From: Caulobacter sp. SLTY
Lineage (GTDB): Bacteria > Pseudomonadota > Alphaproteobacteria > Caulobacterales > Caulobacteraceae
Reading direction: 5' to 3'
DNA length: 64,000 nt
NCBI RefSeq assembly: GCF_009905535.1
Contig: NZ_JAAALA010000022.1
Coordinates: 1 to 64,000, forward strand
Under the pieces are notes generated by a model. The model was not told the DNA's origin and ran no database searches. It saw nothing but the letters and a program-made list of their open reading frames with translations. Shown one piece after another: positions 18,630-27,388 of this stretch; the first letter of the stretch is position 1; every line of letters starts with the position of its first letter. The position numbers and the translations under genes were made by a program.

Positions 18630-19235
18630 TTAAGTTTTCCTGTTGGCCTTTCGCGCCCAGTCCCAGATCCGCCAGCCGAGCAGCACCGCCAGGAAGGCCG
18701 CGTAGATCAGCGGCGGGCGATGGTCGGCCTTCACCAGCATGTAGTAGTGCAACACCCCCAGCGGGGCGATGACGTAGATCAGCCGATGCAGCCGCCGCCA
18801 GCGGACCGGGCCAAGCTTGCGGATGGCGGCATTGGTCGAGGTGATCGCCAGCGGGATCAGCAGGACGAAGGCGGTCATGCCGATGGTGATGAACGGCCGC
18901 TTGAGGATGTCCTTGCCGATGGCGCCCCAGTCGAAGATCTGGTCGAGGCCGATGTAGCTGGTCCAGTGCAGCAGCACATAGGCGAAGGCGAACAGCCCGA
19001 CCGTGCGGCGAAAGCGGATCAGCCGGGGCATGCGCAGGATGCGGGCCGCCGGGGTGATCGCCAGGCTGATCAGGATGAACCGCAGGCCCCAGACGCCCAG
19101 TTGCCGGATCAGGGCCTCGATTGGGTTGGCGCCGAGGTCGCCGTTGAACAGGTTCCAGCCCAGCCAGGGGATCGGGGCGAAGCAGGCAAGCCAGACGAGG
19201 GCGTAGACGAGGTTGTCCCGGGTCTTGGACGCCAT
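18630..19235 (-). CDS. msrQ: Heme-binding membrane subunit MsrQ of the periplasmic methionine sulfoxide reductase
   Basis: 201 residues with about five or six transmembrane helices (for example FILISLAITPAARILRM, TIGMTAFVLLIPLAITST). MsrQ passes electrons from the quinone pool or Fre to MsrP. The RRLHRLIYVIAPLGVLHYYM segment carries heme-ligand histidines typical of the ferric-reductase-like domain. The ATG overlaps the msrP stop (TGATG), so the two are coupled. Confidence 0.9.
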   Translation of the reverse strand: MASKTRDNLVYALVWLACFAPIPWLGWNLFNGDLGANPIEALIRQLGVWGLRFILISLAITPAARILRMPRLIRFRRTVGLFAFAYVLLHWTSYIGLDQIFDWGAIGKDILKRPFITIGMTAFVLLIPLAITSTNAAIRKLGPVRWRRLHRLIYVIAPLGVLHYYMLVKADHRPPLIYAAFLAVLLGWRIWDWARKANRKT

Positions 19236-20164
19236 CAGTAGAATTTCTTCAGGTCCATGCCGCGGTAGAGCGAGGCCACGCTGTTGTAGCCGTTGAACAT
19301 CAGGGTCTTGCGGCGCTTGAACTCGCCGATCCGCCGCTCGGTGGCCTGGGACCAGCGGGGGTGGTCCACGGTCGGATTGACGTTGGAATAGAAGCCGTAC
19401 TCCTGCGGCGCCGAGACCTGCCAGGCGGTGCGGGGCTGGGTCTCGGTGAAGGAAATGCGGACGATCGATTTGATCGATTTGAAGCCGTACTTCCAGGGCA
19501 CGACCAGCCGCATCGGCGCGCCGTTCTGGTTCAGCAGGGTCTGGCCGTAGAGGCCGACGGCCATCAGGGTCAGCGGGTGCATGGCCTCATCCAGCCGAAG
19601 GCCCTCGCGATAGGGCCATTCGAGGACCGCGCGGCGTTGCCCCGGCATCTCCGACGGCCGATTGAGGGTCTCGAAGGCGACGAACTTGGCCTTGGCGGTC
19701 GGCTGATAGCGCTTGAGGATGTCGGCCAGCGGAATGCCGATCCAGGGGATGACCATCGACCAGCCCTCGACGCAGCGCAGGCGATAGATGCGCTCCTGCA
19801 GGGCATGGCCCTTGAGCACGTCCTCGAGGTTATAGGTCCCCGGCTTGGCGCAGTGGCCGTCGACCTTGACCGTCCAGGGCCGGGTCTTCAATCCGCCGGC
19901 GTTGCGGGCCGGATCGTCCTTGTCGACGCCGAATTCGTAGAAGTTGTTATAGCTGGTGATGTCCTTGAACGACGTCTTCGGTTCCGGCGTCGAATAGGGC
20001 CAGGGCGCGGCCTTCAGCGGCGCGGCGGCGGCTTCGGTCGGCGCCGAACAGGCGGCCAGGATGCCGGTTGCGGCAATGCCGGTCATGAATTCGCGACGTC
20101 GCCGATAGATCGGTTCGGGGGTGACGTCGTTCTCGGTCAGGTCGCCGGCGTTCCGGATCAGCAT
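19235..20164 (-). CDS. msrP: Periplasmic protein-methionine-sulfoxide reductase, molybdopterin subunit MsrP
   Basis: 309 residues. MsrP repairs oxidised methionines in periplasmic proteins using a molybdopterin cofactor. It has a Tat signal ([20 protein letters not shown], residues 21-40) and the molybdenum-ligand cysteine in RLRCVEGW (Cys131). The NRPSEMPGQ and [22 protein letters not shown] blocks (here [18 protein letters not shown]) are typical of the sulfite-oxidase fold. GGAGAG precedes the ATG. Operon with msrQ. Confidence 0.92.
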   Translation of the reverse strand: MLIRNAGDLTENDVTPEPIYRRRREFMTGIAATGILAACSAPTEAAAAPLKAAPWPYSTPEPKTSFKDITSYNNFYEFGVDKDDPARNAGGLKTRPWTVKVDGHCAKPGTYNLEDVLKGHALQERIYRLRCVEGWSMVIPWIGIPLADILKRYQPTAKAKFVAFETLNRPSEMPGQRRAVLEWPYREGLRLDEAMHPLTLMAVGLYGQTLLNQNGAPMRLVVPWKYGFKSIKSIVRISFTETQPRTAWQVSAPQEYGFYSNVNPTVDHPRWSQATERRIGEFKRRKTLMFNGYNSVASLYRGMDLKKFY

Positions 20165-20244
20165 GGGTCTCTCCGCTCGGCCCCTTGTTGAATGTGGAGC
20201 CGATCACAGGCGAGTCAAATGCCGGTGCGGGGATCGTGTTCGGA

Positions 20245-20766
20245 TCAGGCCGCGCGGGCGGCCTTCTTGACCTTGGTGATGGCCCGTTCGCGCTTCAGGC
20301 GCGACAGGTGGTCGATGAACAATACGCCTTCCAGATGGTCCATCTCGTGCTGGATGCAGACGGCGTAGAGGCCGTCGGCGTCTTCCTCGACCAGCTTGCC
20401 GTTGTAGTCGAGGTAGCGGAGGTGAACCTGGTCGGGGCGCTCGACGGTCTCGTAGATGTCGGGCACCGACAGGCAGCCTTCCTCGTAGGGGGCCAACTGG
20501 TCGTTCTTCCGGACGATCTCGGGATTGACGTAATACCGCGGCGCCGGCTCCTCGCCCTCGCGGGCCAGGTCCATGACGATGATCCGCTCGGGCACGCCGA
20601 TCTGAACGGCGGCCAGGCCGATGCCGGGGGCCGCGTACATGGTCTCCAGCATGTCGTCCATAAGGGCGCGGGTCTCGTCGGTGACCGCCTCGACGGGAAC
20701 GGACTTCTGCTTCAGCACCGCCAGATCGGCGGCGTTGTCGACGGTGAGGATGCGACGGATGGCCAT
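20245..20766 (-). CDS. def: Peptide deformylase
   Basis: 173 residues. Removes the N-terminal formyl group from nascent proteins. All three diagnostic motifs are intact: [10 protein letters not shown] (48-57), EGCLS (96-100, metal ligand Cys98) and QHEMDHLEG (139-147, ligands His140 and His144). Length is normal. fmt is not adjacent in this window. The C-terminus is basic ([16 protein letters not shown]), possibly for ribosome binding. Confidence 0.94.
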   Translation of the reverse strand: MAIRRILTVDNAADLAVLKQKSVPVEAVTDETRALMDDMLETMYAAPGIGLAAVQIGVPERIIVMDLAREGEEPAPRYYVNPEIVRKNDQLAPYEEGCLSVPDIYETVERPDQVHLRYLDYNGKLVEEDADGLYAVCIQHEMDHLEGVLFIDHLSRLKRERAITKVKKAARAA

Positions 20767-20823
20767 GGCGGGGAGGTAGGGTCTCGATAGTTGAGCGTCA
20801 AGCTGGGGCTTGGTCGCGGGCGA

Positions 20824-22092
20824 TCAATGCTTCTCCAGGGCGGGTGTCTCCACGCTGAGCTTGGCCAATGGCCGGATGCCGCCTTCGACCGTCGGCAGCT
20901 CGGGCATCTCTTTGCCTTCGTGATCGACCTTGAGGTCCTCGAACTTGCGGGCTTGGCTCAGCACCTGGGTCTCAAGGCTGGCGACGAACTGGTTGTACTT
21001 GGCGGACGCGGTCTCCAGCGCCTTGCCCAGCCCAACCACATGGCCACCCATCACCGACAGCCGGGCGTAGAGGTCGCGGCCGAGCTTGGCGATCTTGTCC
21101 GCGTTGGCCGCCTGTTCCTCGACCCGCCAGCCATAGGCGACGGCCTTGCAGAGGGCGAACAGAGTGGTGGGGGTGACCAGCAGGACGCGCTTGTCCATCG
21201 CCTCGGTCATAAGTTCGGGCATGCGGTCCAGGGCGGCGGCCAGGAAGCCGTCTCCGGGCACGAACATGGCCACGAAGTCGGGCGAGCGCTCGGTGGCGAA
21301 CTGGTCCCAGTAGGCTTTCGCGGAAAGCCCCTGCATGTGACCCCGCACGCTCTGGGCGTGGCGGTGGAGGGCGGCCTCGCGGGCCGTGTCGTCGATGGCG
21401 TCCTGCGCCTCCATGAAGGCGTTGAGCGAGCATTTGGCGTCGATGGCGAACACCGCGCCGGCCGGCATGCGGACCTTCACGTCCGGGCGGCGGCGGCCCT
21501 CCTCGCTCTCCAGGCTGAACTGTTCGACGAAGTCGTAGTGGCTGGTCAGGCCGGCGGCGTCGAGCACGTTGCGCAGGGTCTGCTCGCCCCATCGGCCCTG
21601 CACGCCGGCGCCCCGGCGAAGCGCCGTGGACAGCTTGCGGGCCTCGGCCTGGGTGGCGACGGAGGCCTCCATCAGGGCGGCGATCTGTTGCTTGAGGCCG
21701 CCCTGGTCCTCGGCGCGCTTCTGCTCGGCGGCGGTGACCTGGGCCTCGAACTTGGCCAGGGTGTCGGCGACCGGCTTGAGCTGGGCCTCCAGCCTTTGCT
21801 GGGCCATCAGCTCGCGATTGCGGAAGGTTTCCTCGGTGCGCTTGAGCAGCGCTTCGGCGACGGCGCCGGCCTGCTGCTCGGCCTGGGCTTTCAGCAGCGC
21901 GGCGGCCGATCCGGACTGGTCCTCCAGGCTGCGCGCCCGGGCGTCCGCGAGGGTGAACTGCTCCTGCAGCGACCAGGCCTTGGCCTCGGCCGCGGTCGCC
22001 CGCCGACGCTCCATCAGGGCCCAGGCGAGGGCGACAATGGCCAGCAGCGCAAAGGCTGCGGCGATGACCAGGGCGAGCGTGGCGGCGTTCAT
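20824..22092 (-). CDS. rmuC: DNA recombination protein RmuC homologue
   Basis: 422 residues. An N-terminal membrane anchor (LALVIAAAFALLAIVALAWAL) precedes a long coiled coil (~25-150) and a C-terminal RmuC nuclease-like domain with GRWGEQTLRNVLDAAGL, RRRPDVKVRMP and AIDAKCSLNAF motifs. RmuC limits inversions at short inverted repeats (family knowledge); the fold relates to restriction-endonuclease-type nucleases. It lies 57 bp upstream of def on the same strand. An element of inverted-repeat family A lies immediately upstream. Confidence 0.9.
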   Translation of the reverse strand: MNAATLALVIAAAFALLAIVALAWALMERRRATAAEAKAWSLQEQFTLADARARSLEDQSGSAAALLKAQAEQQAGAVAEALLKRTEETFRNRELMAQQRLEAQLKPVADTLAKFEAQVTAAEQKRAEDQGGLKQQIAALMEASVATQAEARKLSTALRRGAGVQGRWGEQTLRNVLDAAGLTSHYDFVEQFSLESEEGRRRPDVKVRMPAGAVFAIDAKCSLNAFMEAQDAIDDTAREAALHRHAQSVRGHMQGLSAKAYWDQFATERSPDFVAMFVPGDGFLAAALDRMPELMTEAMDKRVLLVTPTTLFALCKAVAYGWRVEEQAANADKIAKLGRDLYARLSVMGGHVVGLGKALETASAKYNQFVASLETQVLSQARKFEDLKVDHEGKEMPELPTVEGGIRPLAKLSVETPALEKH

Positions 22093-22125
22093 GGTTGGTT
22101 CTTAGCGGAGTCGCGCGCGGTGCGG

Positions 22126-22276
22126 TAGGGGGACCGGTTGCGCTCGCAGAGCGCTACCTGTCCCCGATTTGCGGAGGAGGCGGACGCTTCCGCGATCCAG
22201 ACGTCTGGAGTGCTGATGGTATTAATCCGGGCGCTGATCGGGGACAGGTAGCGCTTGCGCGCAACCGGTCCCCCAA
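22126..22276. repeat. REP-like double palindrome, family A copy 1
   Basis: Two head-to-head arms of about 46 bases: the left begins GGGGGACCGGTTGCGC and runs through TACCTGTCCCCGAT, and the right is its inverted copy ending GCGCAACCGGTCCCCC. Each arm is itself a hairpin (GGGGACCGGT / ACCTGTCCCC). It sits between recR and rmuC. A diverged copy is at 25946-26096. It resembles REP/BIME elements mobilised by REP-associated transposases, but no such transposase gene is in the window. Confidence 0.78.
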
Positions 22277-22284
22277 AGAGCGCG

Positions 22285-22887
22285 CTAAGCCGGTCGCCGG
22301 GCCCGCATGGCCTGCGCGATCGTGCCGTCGTCGAGCCAGTCGAGGTCGCCGCCGACGGGGACGCCACGCGCCAGCATGGTCACCGAGACATCGAGATTGC
22401 TCAGCCGCTCGGCGATGTAGTGGGCGGTGGTCTGGCCGTCGACCGTGGCGGGGAGGGCGAGGATCACCTCGCGAATCTCGTCTTCGGTAACCCGCTCGGT
22501 CAGCTCGTTGATCCGCAGATTGTCCGGGCCAACCCCGTCCAGGGCCGAGAGAAGGCCGCCGAGCACGTGATAACGGCCACGGAAGGCCCCGGCCCGCTCC
22601 ATGGCCCAGACGCTGCCCACCTCCTCGACCACACAGATCAGGGTGCGATCGCGCAGGGTGTCGGCGCAGAGGCCGCAGGGATCGCGGGTGTCGAGGTTGC
22701 CGCAGACGCTGCAGGTCTTCACATGGGCCTGCGCCTCGGCCAGGGCCAACGCGAGCGGCCCCAGTAGCTGGTCGCGACGCTTGAGCAGGGTCAGCGCCGC
22801 TCGCCGGGCCGAGCGAGGACCCAGCCCCGGCAGCTTGGCCAGCAGGCTGATCAGCCGCTCGATCTCAGGCCCGGCGACGGAGGCCAC
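22285..22887 (-). CDS. recR: Recombination mediator RecR
   Basis: 200 residues, normal length. RecR with RecO/RecF loads RecA at gaps. Visible are the helix-hairpin-helix ([17 protein letters not shown], 16-32), the C4 zinc finger (Cys59, Cys62, Cys71, Cys74) and a Toprim domain (LICVVEE at ~83 onward). Its ATG directly abuts the ebfC stop (22888), so it is translationally coupled as the last gene of dnaX-SDR-ebfC-recR. Confidence 0.95.
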   Translation of the reverse strand: MASVAGPEIERLISLLAKLPGLGPRSARRAALTLLKRRDQLLGPLALALAEAQAHVKTCSVCGNLDTRDPCGLCADTLRDRTLICVVEEVGSVWAMERAGAFRGRYHVLGGLLSALDGVGPDNLRINELTERVTEDEIREVILALPATVDGQTTAHYIAERLSNLDVSVTMLARGVPVGGDLDWLDDGTIAQAMRARRPA

Positions 22888-23211
22888 CTAGAACGGCATC
22901 CCCGGAATCTTCATCCCGGCCAGCGGCCCGGCGGCGGCCTTCATCAGCTCCGCCGTCTGGGTCTCCAGCTTGCGGCGGGCGTCGGCGTGGGCGGCGATGA
23001 TCAGGTCGGCGATGACCTCGCCCTCGCCGGGCTCGATCAGGCTCTCGTCCAGCACCACCTTGGCCAGCTCGCCGGCCCCGCGCAGGGTGACGGTGACCAT
23101 GCCGCCGCCCGAGGTGCCTTCGACCTCGATGGCGGCCGCCTTCTCCTGGGCCTCGGCCAGCTTGGCCTGCATGGCCTGGGCCTGCTTCATCAGCCCCTGG
23201 AGATCTTTCAT
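22888..23211 (-). CDS. ebfC: Nucleoid-associated protein EbfC/YbaB
   Basis: 107 residues. It begins MKDLQGLMKQAQAMQAKLAEAQEKAAAI and contains GTSGGGMVTVTLRG, the signature of the YbaB/EbfC family of small dimeric DNA-binding proteins. It is normally encoded between dnaX and recR. The ATG overlaps the upstream SDR stop (ATGA, 23208-23211) and the stop abuts recR, so all three are coupled. Confidence 0.93.
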   Translation of the reverse strand: MKDLQGLMKQAQAMQAKLAEAQEKAAAIEVEGTSGGGMVTVTLRGAGELAKVVLDESLIEPGEGEVIADLIIAAHADARRKLETQTAELMKAAAGPLAGMKIPGMPF

Positions 23212-24014
23212 TTTTTCTCACTTCCTTCGCTGAAGAGGCCGCCCATGGTCAGCATCTGGTCGCGAATGGCTTCCGGATTCTGGGTCTGCATGGCGTCGTA
23301 GGCCTCCAGTTCGGAGGGGACATACCAGTGGATCTTGTTCGAATGGTAGGCGCCCCAGACCGCTTCGGCCACTTCTCGCGGAGGTGTGAGCCGCCACATG
23401 CCCTCGGTCGGGGCGGTCGCCTTGGCCTCGTCGGGCAGGATGGGGGTGTCGATCATCCCCGGCAGGGTGTCGGCGGCGCGCACCCCATGGGCGCGAAGCT
23501 CAACCGACAGGGCCTCGGTCAGCCCCTTCACCGCATGCTTGGTGGCCGAATAGACGGCGATGTTGGGAATGCCGAATATGGCCGAGGACGAAGAGGTGGT
23601 GAAGCAGAGGCTGTTGGGCGTGGCTTTGAGCAGCGGCGCGGCCAGGTGGATGCCGCTGAGCACGGCGACGAAGTTGATGTTCACCACATCCATGACGTCC
23701 TGCCACGGCTGGTCGATAAACGGTCCGCCCCGGCCGATGCCGGCGTTGTTGAACAGAAGGTCCAGCTTGCCGTCGGTGGCCTTGGCGAAGGCGTCCAGCA
23801 CGGCGGCGTATGCGTCCCGGTCAGTGACGTCGAGCACCCAGGTCAGGATGTTGGCCTCGCCCAGCTCGGCCTTGAGGGCATCGAGGCCCGCCGCGTTCAC
23901 GTCGACCCCGCCGACGAACCAGCCCTCCTTGGAGAACAGCCGGGCGGTTTCCAGGCCCATGCCGCTGGCGGCGCCGGTGATGAAGATGGATTTGCGGCCG
24001 TTGGCGGTGGTCAT
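23208..24014 (-). CDS. Short-chain dehydrogenase/reductase
   Basis: 268 residues. This is a classical SDR: the NAD(P) motif TGAASGMGLETARLF (~11-25), NNAGIGRGG, and the catalytic Tyr-x-x-x-Lys in YSATKHAVKGL with the upstream Ser (TTSSSSAIFG). Substrate unknown. The ATG at 24014 follows GGGAGAG; an upstream in-frame start lacks this. It lies 25 bp after dnaX and overlaps ebfC by 4 bases, so it is inserted inside the usually contiguous dnaX-ebfC-recR operon. Confidence 0.88.
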   Translation of the reverse strand: MTTANGRKSIFITGAASGMGLETARLFSKEGWFVGGVDVNAAGLDALKAELGEANILTWVLDVTDRDAYAAVLDAFAKATDGKLDLLFNNAGIGRGGPFIDQPWQDVMDVVNINFVAVLSGIHLAAPLLKATPNSLCFTTSSSSAIFGIPNIAVYSATKHAVKGLTEALSVELRAHGVRAADTLPGMIDTPILPDEAKATAPTEGMWRLTPPREVAEAVWGAYHSNKIHWYVPSELEAYDAMQTQNPEAIRDQMLTMGGLFSEGSEKK

Positions 24015-24039
24015 GGCGTCTCTCCCTGTGTCCGGAGGA

Positions 24040-25872
24040 TCAGTCCTCGTCGTCCGGTTCCACCGGAGGATCGCTAGCGGCTTCCCCTTGCGGAATGGCA
24101 AGGGACTTCACCGCCAGGATTTCGGCGCCGGGGAAGGCGTCCAGCACCGAGCGGACGAAGGGGTCGGCTTCGATCTCGGCCCGCGCCTCGCGTTGTTCGC
24201 GCTTCTGGCGTTCCCACGCGGTCTCCGCCCCACCGCCGCCCTCGGCCGCGACCAGCCAGGGCTGGCCGGTCCATTCCTTCAGCCGGGCGACAAGGCGTTG
24301 GGCCAGGTCCTTCGGCGTGCCGGGAGCCGGTTCGAAAACGATGGCGCCAGGACGGAAGCTGACCAGCCGCACATAGCCGTCGACGTCGAGCTTGAGGCGC
24401 ATGTCGCGCTTCTTCTCGATCAGGGCCAGCACGTCGTCGAAGCTGGCCAGGGTGACGGTTTCGGCTTGCGGCGCAGCCTGCATGACCGGCTGGGCGAAGC
24501 GGGCCTGGGCCACCGCCCCGCCGCCGGCCGCTACCTGTCCGCCGCCGCCCGACGGGCCACCGCCGATCGGCTCGCCGTCGCGCAGGGCCTTCAGCGCCTC
24601 CTCGGGGCCGGGCAGGTCGGCGGCGTAGGTCAGGCGGATCAGCGCCATCTCGACGGCGGCGCTGGGGTCTGGCGCCCGGCGGACCTCGTCATGGGCCTTG
24701 AGCAGCATCTGCCACAGGCGCGACAGGCTGCCTGCCGAGGCCAATGCGCCGACGGCGGCGATCCGCTGGGCCTGCTCCTTGGGCAGGGTCAGGGCGTCCG
24801 GACCGAGCGCCTTCGATACCGCGGCCTGATGGCTGTGCTCAAGGAGGTCGAGCACGACCTGGACCGGATCGGCCCCGAAGCCCCAGAGGGTCCGGAAGGT
24901 GTGGATGGCGGCGCCGGTCTCCCCGCGCATGACCTGTTCGAACAGCTCGATGGTCTGCGACCGGTCCGCCAGACCGAGCATGTCCTGCACGATCTTGGTC
25001 GGCACCACCTGGCCAGGCTCGGTCTGGACGATGGCTTGGTCGAGCAGGGAGAGGCCATCGCGCACGCTGCCCTCGGCCGCGCGGCTGATCAGCGCCAGGC
25101 CCTCGGCCTCGACCTTGGCGCCTTCCTTTTCGCAGATGCGCTCGAAATGCCGGGCCAGAACGTCCGGCTCGACCCGGCGCAGGTCGAAACGCTGGCAGCG
25201 GGACAGGATGGTCACCGGCACCTTGCGGATTTCGGTCGTGGCGAAGATGAACTTGGCGTGCGGCGGCGGCTCTTCCAGCGTCTTCAAGAGGGCGTTGAAC
25301 GCCGCCGTCGACAGCATGTGCACTTCGTCGATGACATAGACCTTGTAGCGGGCCTCGACCGGCGAATAGCGCACCCCGTCGAGCAGCTCGCGCATCTCAT
25401 CGACCTTGGTGCGGCTGGCGGCGTCGAGCTCCAGCACGTCCATGTGCCGGCCCTCGCGGATGGCGGCCGAATGAACGCCGTCGACGGACAGGTCCATCGA
25501 GGGCTGGTGGACGGTGTCGCTCTCGTAGTTCAGCGCCTGGGCCAGCAGGCGGGCAGTGGTGGTCTTGCCCACCCCCCGCACCCCGGTGAGCATGAAGGCG
25601 TGGGCGATGCGGCCGGTGGCGAAGGCGTTGGTGAGGGTGCGCACCATCGCCTCCTGGCCGATCAGGTCCTCGAAGGTGCGCGGCCGGTACTTGCGGGCCA
25701 GCACGGTATAGGCCGGCATTTCGGCCAGATCCGGGGCCGGTGGGGGCGGCTCCGGCATCGCAGGCTGAGGCGAGGGATCGGGATCGCCGAAGATGTCCAC
25801 GGTGTCGGGATCGCGCTCCGGGGCCTCGTCGCGGGGCTCATCTTCATCCCAGGGCGGTGCTGTGTCGGACAT
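24040..25872 (-). CDS. dnaX: DNA polymerase III subunits gamma/tau
   Basis: 610 residues. Clamp-loader ATPase of the replicase. An acidic/proline-rich N-terminal extension of ~53 residues precedes the usual start (YTVLARKYRPRTFEDLIGQE). Walker A is GVRGVGKTT (97-105), and the sensor/Walker B region follows (VYVIDEVHMLS). The four zinc-ligand cysteines found here in the E. coli protein are absent: the segment reads NYESDTVHQPSMDL...GRHMDVLELDAASR. The tau-specific C-terminus follows a Gly-rich linker (~440). I see no A-rich slippery frameshift site. In Caulobacter the shorter gamma form arises by ClpXP processing (recalled knowledge). Confidence 0.94.
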   Translation of the reverse strand: MSDTAPPWDEDEPRDEAPERDPDTVDIFGDPDPSPQPAMPEPPPPAPDLAEMPAYTVLARKYRPRTFEDLIGQEAMVRTLTNAFATGRIAHAFMLTGVRGVGKTTTARLLAQALNYESDTVHQPSMDLSVDGVHSAAIREGRHMDVLELDAASRTKVDEMRELLDGVRYSPVEARYKVYVIDEVHMLSTAAFNALLKTLEEPPPHAKFIFATTEIRKVPVTILSRCQRFDLRRVEPDVLARHFERICEKEGAKVEAEGLALISRAAEGSVRDGLSLLDQAIVQTEPGQVVPTKIVQDMLGLADRSQTIELFEQVMRGETGAAIHTFRTLWGFGADPVQVVLDLLEHSHQAAVSKALGPDALTLPKEQAQRIAAVGALASAGSLSRLWQMLLKAHDEVRRAPDPSAAVEMALIRLTYAADLPGPEEALKALRDGEPIGGGPSGGGGQVAAGGGAVAQARFAQPVMQAAPQAETVTLASFDDVLALIEKKRDMRLKLDVDGYVRLVSFRPGAIVFEPAPGTPKDLAQRLVARLKEWTGQPWLVAAEGGGGAETAWERQKREQREARAEIEADPFVRSVLDAFPGAEILAVKSLAIPQGEAASDPPVEPDDED

Positions 25873-25945
25873 CGAGGCTCGGGATGACGAACGGAAGGGG
25901 AATCTCAGTCAGGCCCACTCTAGTCCCCCGACGTCGATGCCGAAA

Positions 25946-26096
25946 GGTGGGGACTGGTTCGCCGCACAGCGGCGTACCTGTCCCCAGTATGGCGCGGAGA
26001 GTTGGTCTCACCGAGATGCGGGTGTTCGGGAGAGGCGGCTGAAGCGCGCCTGGATCGATCGGCGGCGCTGATCGGGGACAGGTACCGGTCCCCAAG
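25946..26096. repeat. REP-like double palindrome, family A copy 2
   Basis: Left arm begins GGTGGGGACTGGTTCGCCGC and runs to GCGTACCTGTCCCCAG; the right arm, inverted, is CTGATCGGGGACAGGTACC...GGTCCCC and lacks the inner hairpin insert. It is the same architecture as 22126-22276 with a different spacer. It lies between dnaX (minus) and the SRP RNA gene (minus), so it sits in the transcribed or promoter region of dnaX. Confidence 0.75.
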
Positions 26097-26102
26097 GGAA
26101 GG

Positions 26103-26200
26103 TGGAGACCGGACAACGACCCGGAGCAAATCTCGTTGTGGCTGCTGCCTTCCGGCCCTGACCAGGTTGGCGAGGACTCCGCCCATCGCCGATCTCCGAG
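26103..26200 (-). ncRNA. ffs: Signal recognition particle RNA (4.5S, small bacterial type)
   Basis: On the minus strand the conserved apical domain is clear: GGTCAGGGCCGGAAGGCAGCAGCC, whose CAGG(n)CCGGAAGGnAGCAGCC core binds Ffh M-domain. Flanking strands pair: GGAGATCGG (5', ending near 26197) with CCGGTCTCC (3', near 26104), giving a ~98-nt hairpin as expected for the short SRP RNA. Location upstream of dnaX is common in bacteria. Ends are estimated from the pairing. Confidence 0.9.
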
Positions 26201-26276
26201 GCCTATATCGCGATGGAAGGTCGCTGACGCAAGGTCTTCCTTGTCGCGGGCTCGGCCTCGGTGGCAGAACAGCGCC

Positions 26277-27203
26277 ATGCCTCTTTCCGCCATCGCCAAC
26301 GTCTTCACCGGCAATCCCCTCGATCGGGCCAGCGAACGGCGGCCCGACGCCGCCTGGATGGACGCAAAGCTGGAGGCGGGGGATTCCCTGGCCGTGGCGC
26401 TGTGGAACGGCCAGCCGTTGGTCGAGACCAAGGACGGCAAGGTCCAACTCTCCTACATCCCCGCCGACATGGCCCAGGAGCTGAGCGGCGGCTGGGAGCG
26501 GCTGCTGTTCATGGGGCTGTGGAAGGAGACCGCGGTGTTCGCCCTCGACATCGAGGGCGGGGCCGATCCGGCCGAGGGGCCGCTGCAGGGGCTGGGCCGG
26601 TTCCAGGATCTGCGCAGCCTGGCCATGGCGCTGCCGGGCACGGAGGCGGCGATCGCCGCCACCGCCAAGGGGATGTTCGAGTGGCGGCGCAAGCATCGCC
26701 ACTGCGCCAACTGCGGCGAGCCGAGCGCGCCCCAGGACGGCGGCTGGAAGCGGGTCTGCCCGGCCTGCAAGGCCGAGCATTTCCCGCGCACCGACCCGGT
26801 GTCGATCATGCTGGCCACGCACAACGGCCGCTGCCTGATGGGTCGCCAGGCGATCTGGCCAAAGGGGATGTTCTCGGCCCTGGCCGGCTTCCTGGAGCCC
26901 GGCGAGAGCATCGAGGAATGCTGCGCCCGCGAGCTGAAGGAAGAGGCCGGGCTCAACGCGGTGTCGGTGCGCTACCACTCCACCCAGCCCTGGCCGTATC
27001 CCAATTCGCTGATGATCGGGCTGATCGCCGAGGTCGACAGCGACGAGGCCACGCCCGACCAGACCGAGCTGGAGGCCGTGCGTTGGTTCACCCGCGAGGA
27101 GGCCCGCAAGCTGCTGGCCGGCGAGCTGGAGGGCCTGTTCTGCCCCCCGCCGCTGGCCATTGCTCACCAGCTGCTCAAGAGCTGGGCGAACGAAGAGGAT
27201 TAG
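26277..27203 (+). CDS. nudC: NAD+ / NADH diphosphatase (NudC)
   Basis: 308 residues. NudC hydrolyses NAD(H) to NMN(H) and AMP and removes NAD caps from RNA. It has an N-terminal domain, a zinc ribbon (Cys143, Cys146, Cys161, Cys164), the Nudix box around GFLEPGESIEE...RELKEEAGL (~203-226) and the NudC-specific QPWPYPNS motif (237-244), which separates it from other Nudix enzymes. The start MPLSAIANVF is chosen because the upstream frame runs through the SRP RNA gene. Followed by a dispersed repeat. Confidence 0.92.
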   Translation: MPLSAIANVFTGNPLDRASERRPDAAWMDAKLEAGDSLAVALWNGQPLVETKDGKVQLSYIPADMAQELSGGWERLLFMGLWKETAVFALDIEGGADPAEGPLQGLGRFQDLRSLAMALPGTEAAIAATAKGMFEWRRKHRHCANCGEPSAPQDGGWKRVCPACKAEHFPRTDPVSIMLATHNGRCLMGRQAIWPKGMFSALAGFLEPGESIEECCARELKEEAGLNAVSVRYHSTQPWPYPNSLMIGLIAEVDSDEATPDQTELEAVRWFTREEARKLLAGELEGLFCPPPLAIAHQLLKSWANEED

Positions 27204-27207
27204 GCGC

Positions 27208-27385
27208 TTCGCTCTCCCCCATCGCAGATGGGGGAGTGGCCTTGGCGAGCGCTGCAAGCGAGCCAAGCCGAGGGGGGGGCACCGCCGGTTCAAGGCTAAC
27301 CCCAACCGCCGGCGCTGCCCCGCCTCCTGGTCCGTCGCTCACGCTCCGAACCGTCCTCTGCCCCCTCGCGGGGGCGGAGAGCGAA
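27208..27385 (+). repeat. ~180-bp dispersed repeat, family C copy 1
   Basis: Nearly the same sequence occurs in inverted orientation at 55196-55373. Its ends are short hairpins (GCTCTCCCCCATC... and CCCCCTCGCGGGGGCGGAGAGC), and the best conserved part is the GCCGGCGCTGCCCCGCCTCC core and the TCCGTCGCTCACGCTCCGAA block that follows. No open reading frame in it is conserved. It lies between converging nudC and the MAPEG gene. Confidence 0.82.
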
Positions 27386-27388
27386 GGT

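Noticed and set aside
22089..22490. Short frames across the recR-rmuC gap on both strands
   Set aside because: They run through the inverted repeat and have no start site support or homology.
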